NCBI GenBank assembly: GCA_032622095.1
Contig: CP136066.1
Coordinates: 133,455,917 to 133,519,916, forward strand
Length of the DNA stretch: 64,000 nucleotides
Source: Siphonodentalium dalli
Taxonomy: Eukaryota > Mollusca > Scaphopoda > Gadilida > Siphonodentaliidae
Direction: 5' to 3'
The position numbers and the translations under genes are program-made. Under the pieces are notes generated by a model, which saw only the letters and a list, made by a program, of their open reading frames with translations, did no database searches and had not been told where the DNA came from. This document shows, piece after piece, positions 59,033 through 64,000 of this stretch; position 1 is the stretch's first letter; the number at the start of each line of letters is the position of its first letter.

Positions 59033-59649
59033 AAAAGGGCCCCAGCTTATCACAACATAAGGATATTGTTATATTCTGAACATGGATCAGCATGTACATC
59101 CATGGTGATTGGGTTTCATGCGACACTGTTACCACCACTTATAGCACATTTGTGATAAATAAGCATTGTTTTCAGGGTCAGGGACCGTAGATTAACTCAC
59201 TTTGATCCACCTCTACCCACAGAATGTGCAACATTCATGTCTATAAAGTTATGTTATACTGATAAACATTCATGTTCACAAATTCTTATTGTACATATTT
59301 TAATGCATAGCATACCATACATGTACAAGTATTTCAGTGTGTGGTTCAATTCCTTTCTGATTCCACATGAAACATGCTGGATCGATTTGATGAATATTCA
59401 CAGGGAGAGATTTAGTATGGTAATTATCAGTCTAAGTGAATCCAGACTCCATTGTAAAACAATTCAGTCTCGATACTCCAAGGCTTCCACTATTTCAGGT
59501 ATGAAATCCTTATTTCCATGCAATAAAATACACCTCACTTACTATAAAGGGATTCATAGTGTGAATGCTATATTATAAATTAGAAAAAAATGAAAATCTA
59601 CTGATAAACACGCTTATATCTACACATTTACAGCAGATAGAACCTAGTG
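59033..59649. other. Spacer with no recognised gene
   Basis: A 113-codon plus frame (59237-59578) has no domain-like sequence and no clear splice signals. No repeat ends were seen. If HMG20 extends upstream this is probably intronic. Confidence 0.35.
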
Positions 59650-59657
59650 TTTGTCAT

Positions 59658-62557
59658 CAGGGTTCGTGCTGCCTATTGCCAATTTAGCAAATTGCTATAA
59701 AAAAAATGAAATGGTTCCAAAAAAATCCCGATTGGCTACAAAAAGTGGCAGCTAGCTTTTTGGCAATTGGTACCCATCGGGCATATAATAAAGCTTGCAG
59801 TCAATCGGTCGGAAACAAAACACACATCGATATCTGGTCGCGACATAGCAAATTGGGTCCTAATTGAAAGGGAATAATAGATTCGCGGCTTATGTCAGAT
59901 CGACTTATTTTATCGCGGGGGTGAAAGGGTTTCGAATTTCTACTCGATAATAACACTAAGTACGGCTATTGACTCCAATTTGACAAACATTAGTCAAACA
60001 AAGGGCTTCATGAAGTCTACATCGTTAGGACTTTGTGTGTTGATAGTAGGTGTTAGGTGATAAATTATCATAAATATCTCCTTCGTAACTCAGCTTTCAC
60101 AAACTGTAACATACAGCAAATATGAATCGTAAGTGCAAGTTAGACAAGTAACACCCTTCTAAAATGAAACGAGAGGCCGATCACGATCGGCAGATGTTTA
60201 ACCCATACCTTGACGATACCGATTAGCTATTTTAATAAATCCTTACACCAACCTTTTCACGAGTGCAAAAGTTTCAATAATTGACACCTTACTATTAAGG
60301 TCACAAGTGGAATCAGACTTATTGGGCACCTTGCTCACATAAACACAATAGGAACACGGATGTGGCATTCCATTTCAACCTATTAAGTCACTTCAACACA
60401 GATATGTCTTATAGAGTGATAAAGCTAATTAAGCTCATATCAATCCATAGTCAGAGAGAAGCACCATAGCAAAATAGTTATTTACTTGCTTATTACACTG
60501 GAATGTGAGACATAACATATTATGATTTTTTTTAAATTGTTATTTTTTTTATTATGTTTTGTGTTAGCAGCTTATTTTTTTTAATTCTTGGGATCATTTA
60601 GATGGGACAAAAGAGTTAATAGTTCCCGATTCAAAAACTAATCAATACCTGAACAACTATACAAGTGAGGTATGTATAGAGACCTGGATATAAAATGATT
60701 GATAATGATTGGATATAAAATGTTTTTATGCAGAATTTTCAAATAGCTAGAGGTAGGATATGAGATTGGTCAGATTGAAAATATTAGATTCATCACATTG
60801 GAGATAGCATACTGTATGACTATGGAATGGGTGGGTTAATTTTCTTCTAAGCTGATCATTGGAAAGATATAATGTATCTAAACAGCGGAAATATAATTGA
60901 AGTTACGGTTAATATATTATCAAAATCATTCAATCGATACCAAAATTTACACAGGTGATGAATGTTTCATCATTAACATGGATGCAATTATTTATATAGT
61001 GATCAAGTGAAAAATATTTAGTTATCACATTGTGTCAACAGGATTGGTGGAGGATGTTAATATTTTTGAGCAAATAAACCAAATGACCCTCACTGTGCAG
61101 GTTAGGGGTGTGTTATCATAAACTATGCCAAGAACTATAAACATAATCAATGGAAATATTTTAGTCATAAAATCGGATAGAATGGGGTTAATCTTACCCA
61201 AACTAATGAACAGATAAACACAAAAGTCTATAAAAAGCATGTCATTGGATTTAGAAACCCATACAATAAGTCAGTCTCTAATGTCATGAACCTGTTTCAA
61301 CAAAGGGGTTAACTTAATTTTGTACAGAACACAGAATGGACCAGAGAGTCATCAATCATGGTTTTGACAATTTTTTAGAGATGCTAGCCCACTGTGTGTG
61401 ATCGAGTCTGAGAGTCAGGAGAGAAATTTTATTAGTGTTGAGAGATTTGTTTGATCAGGTGTTCTAGTCCATACAGGAGAGAACCCCTATCACTGTGATA
61501 TGTGTCTAAAGAGATTTGACTCTGTGAGCCATGGTATTTATCTAATGTCAAGCTAAACAAAACTCATTTCCAATAAGACACTGGCTGTGTAATAAGATCT
61601 CCTCTTCTAAGCTCTCAGTGCCTCAAGGCATTAATTAGATTATCAGCTACTTGAATTTTAAATGGCCATAACTCTGTTAAAATATACCAGATCAAACTCA
61701 AATTTGAACCTGATCTGTATTTTGGGGTGAGGACCATATGTACCAAATTTGGTGCTGATCAGATGAAAAATATTTAAGTGAACACAGCTTGGATTAATTC
61801 TATTTAAAAACAAGAGCAGAAAGGGTTAACTAAACGATACCAAAAACCATACAGGTGAAGACCATGCTAAGAAAAATCTAGGTAAGAAATATGAGGCAGA
61901 TCAGAAGAACTATGTTCAACTTATTGCATTGGATAGCATGTGTGTGAAGGGTTAATTATTTTCTAAACTGATCAACTAATCGATACCAAAAACTATACAG
62001 GTGAGGGGTGTGTCATCATAAACCTATATATCAGATATGAAAACAATCGGAAAAAAAATACTTTGGTTACAGCATCGGATAGCTCATGCCTATGTGCGGA
62101 TGCAAAGTGTTAATAATTTCTAAACCGATAAACCGATCGATACCAAAAACTATACAGGTGAGGAGTGTGTTATCATAAACATGCACATAAAATTTGAACA
62201 CGATCCGATAGAAAATATTTGAGTAATTGAATCGGATAGCAAGTGTCTACGGACAGACAGACGGACGGACGAACGACGGATGGTTGATACGGACGTCAGC
62301 ATTATGTGTACCATACAAAGTATGGGTACACATAAAAAGTTACTGATTTCTTCGGACATTCAGACATTATATAAATAAATATATGCATATAATAGATAAT
62401 TTGCTTGTTTGGTTTTTTTTTGGAATACCAAATTCAAAATAGGCACCAAAAAATACTGGTCGGAAAAAAGTGGCAACAGAAAGTATAAAGTGGCTCTAAA
62501 AATAATGCAATTGGCAACAGTGTTGCACCTGGGAATTTTGGGCCAGCGCGAACCCTG
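59658..62557. mobile_element. hAT-like transposon, 2.9 kb, perfect 8-bp target duplication
   Basis: CAGGGTTCGTGCTG at 59658 and CAGCGCGAACCCTG ending at 62557 are inverted termini with few changes, and TTTGTCAT flanks both sides (59650-59657 and 62558-62565). CAGGGTTC-type ends are common in hAT elements. Subterminal regions share AATTGC, TGGCAAC and AAAAAGTGGC-type motifs. No transposase was recognised; the interior is filled with degenerate tandem units (60600-62330) and an ACAG/ACGG tail (62250-62280). Confidence 0.9.
60165..61025 (+). repeat. Large direct repeat, copy 1
   Basis: It starts GAGAGGCCGATCACGATCGG and matches 62955-63742 over ~800 bp with many substitutions (shared CAGATGTTTAACCCATACCTT, 'aacacaataggaacacgga' and 'gctgatcattggaaagata' blocks). 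This copy is inside the hAT-like element 59658-62557, the other outside it. Ancient duplication or two insertions of one repeat family. Confidence 0.75.
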
Positions 62558-62954
62558 TTTGTCATTCAATAAAAACATCCATTTTGTGATGTCCACAGAT
62601 GACAAGTCACACAAATGACTGACAATGTGTTGCTCCTCCCACCAGCTCATTGCTACTACTATGAATACATGTATGATCATTGAATCAGCCGAGTTATCAT
62701 AGAGCATTGGCAATAGGATTACCAACAAGCCATATATGTAGCTCTAAACCCCATCAGATCTACGATGTGAAAAGGAAACAAAATTTCAGGATGAAATAGA
62801 CTTATGATTAATAAATGAACTGGATACATACATTTTTATTGAAATGCAAAAACAATTATCAAGTTATATAGCTTTCCTCCCATTTACTCGCAGGTTATTT
62901 GAATTCTGAATAGACACCAGGTAGGGCCATAAGAACTTTATGAAGTTCGATCAT

Positions 62955-63742
62955 TTATAAATAACGAGAGGCCGATCACGATCGGCAGATGTTTAACCCA
63001 TACCTTGGCGATAGCGATCTTTTTATGAGTGCAAGAATTTCAACAATTCACAGCGTACTATTATTTATTAGTTTCATAGTGGAATCAGACATATTGAGCA
63101 ACTTGCTCATTTAAACACAATAGGAACATGGATATGACATTCGATTTCAACCTATTCGGTCTCTCCAACAGAGATACATGTATGTGTGATAGATTGATAA
63201 AGATAATTATACCCAAACACAGTCAGACAGATGCACCATAGCTGTTAAAGATATAATTGTTACAATATTAACTCTATTTATTTACTTCTTACCATGGAAC
63301 CTGAGTCATAACAGATTATGTTGTTGTGTTAGCTGCATAGTAAAAGTTATGGGATGATTGAGATTAGAGACCAACAAACACCTGAACATCTATATAAGTG
63401 AGGGGTGTATAGACCTTGATATTAAATATGATTGATAATGGTTGGATATAAAATATTTTAATACAGAATTATCAGATAACTAAAGGAGAGATATGAGAAG
63501 GGTCAAATTGAAAATATTAGAGTCATAACATTGGATCGCGTACAGTATACATGTACCTATGGTTAATTTTATTCTAAGCTGATCATTGGAAAGATACAAT
63601 GTCTGTAACAGCAGAAATATTATTAAATATTGGGTTAATATTCTCAAAACCATTCAATCATTACCAAAATCTATACACATGAAGAATGTGTCACAATCAA
63701 CCTGAATGAGATTATAAAAGTGATTGGGTGAAAAATATTTGA
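62955..63742 (+). repeat. Large direct repeat, copy 2
   Basis: Second copy of the 60165-61025 repeat, lying 398 bp right of the hAT-like end at 62557. The palindromic GGCCGATCACGATCGGCAG start is conserved in both copies. Similarity ends at about 63742, where an unrelated ~180-bp segment begins. Confidence 0.75.
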
Positions 63743-63920
63743 CCAAAAAGTCAGCTTCAAGAATACCAGAACCATTATTATTATCCTGCAGCCCAAATGC
63801 AATAGAGGGAATTTCAAAATAAGATATATCCTCAAATGATGAATATTCAGTTGGTGGCTTATAATTAATAGAAATTCTCAGTGAACCTGGCCTAAGGCGA
63901 AAGAGATAATTTAAAATCTG
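63743..63920 (-). other. Unique exon-like segment interrupting a repeat unit (uncertain)
   Basis: The minus strand is open here, with coding-like wording (SLRISINYKPPTEYSSFEDI and DNNNGSGILEADFLV) after a strong acceptor-like TTATCTCTTTCGCCTTAG. No good donor is evident, and the repeat unit seems to resume on the far side (TATCAGATATGATGTGTCTATGG), arguing for an insertion rather than an exon. It could be an upstream HMG20 exon only if the donor is unusual. Low confidence. Confidence 0.2.
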
Positions 63921-64000
63921 CGTATCAGATATGATGTGTCTATGGAATAGGTTAATTTTAATCCTGAAATACATACAAGTGAAAAGTGGATCACGATCAA

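Overview
This window is eukaryotic DNA. It has spliced coding exons with GT-AG introns, a tRNA-derived SINE, many DNA transposons with target-site duplications, remnants of a Ty1/copia retrotransposon, and a tandem satellite. No bacterial operons, tRNA or rRNA genes, or CRISPR arrays are visible. Elements built from ~160-bp tandem units with a microsatellite tail resemble the pearl/Helitron-associated elements of bivalves, so a marine mollusc or another lophotrochozoan is the best guess. The species cannot be named from sequence alone.

The one gene I can support firmly is an HMG20 (HMG20A/HMG20B, BRAF35-type) orthologue on the minus strand. Six exons between 57309 and 37972 join with correct splice sites and consistent phases into 264 in-frame codons ending in a stop. 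They encode a basic linker, the HMG box, an acidic linker, a coiled coil and the conserved C-terminal tail. The 5' exons lie upstream and were not found. Its introns are packed with mobile elements. Two further exon-like segments of unknown identity sit in its last intron (38387-38843).

Layout: 1-5280 holds a TTAA-type MITE fragment, a 1.56-kb foldback element and a 2.9-kb hAT-like element. 5281-9632 has no recognised gene but holds a 14-bp motif repeated four times. 9633-11901 holds a Mutator-like element with a transposase remnant and a TTAA MITE. 12269-14903 is a composite element whose relative lies inverted at ~24738-25990. 15071-19550 is a nest of repeats framed by inverted GGACCGG-rich ends. 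19551-26900 holds copia gag and pol remnants separated by a 4.65-kb, ~142-bp-period satellite with very long G tracts. 26884-30596 is largely unrecognised. 30605-32875 is a hAT-like element carrying a broken zinc-finger reading frame. 33742-37430 holds repeats and a ~160-bp near-perfect palindrome. 37972-57309 is the HMG20 gene, with hAT-like, Helitron/pearl-like and SINE insertions. 57310-64000 holds another pearl-like element, a 2.9-kb hAT-like element and large direct repeats.

No multi-gene system is evident. The interest lies in the structure: five hAT-like elements with supporting 8-bp duplications (four of them perfect), nested insertions with recoverable empty sites, two long hairpins, a quadruplex-prone satellite and a possible unknown exon pair.
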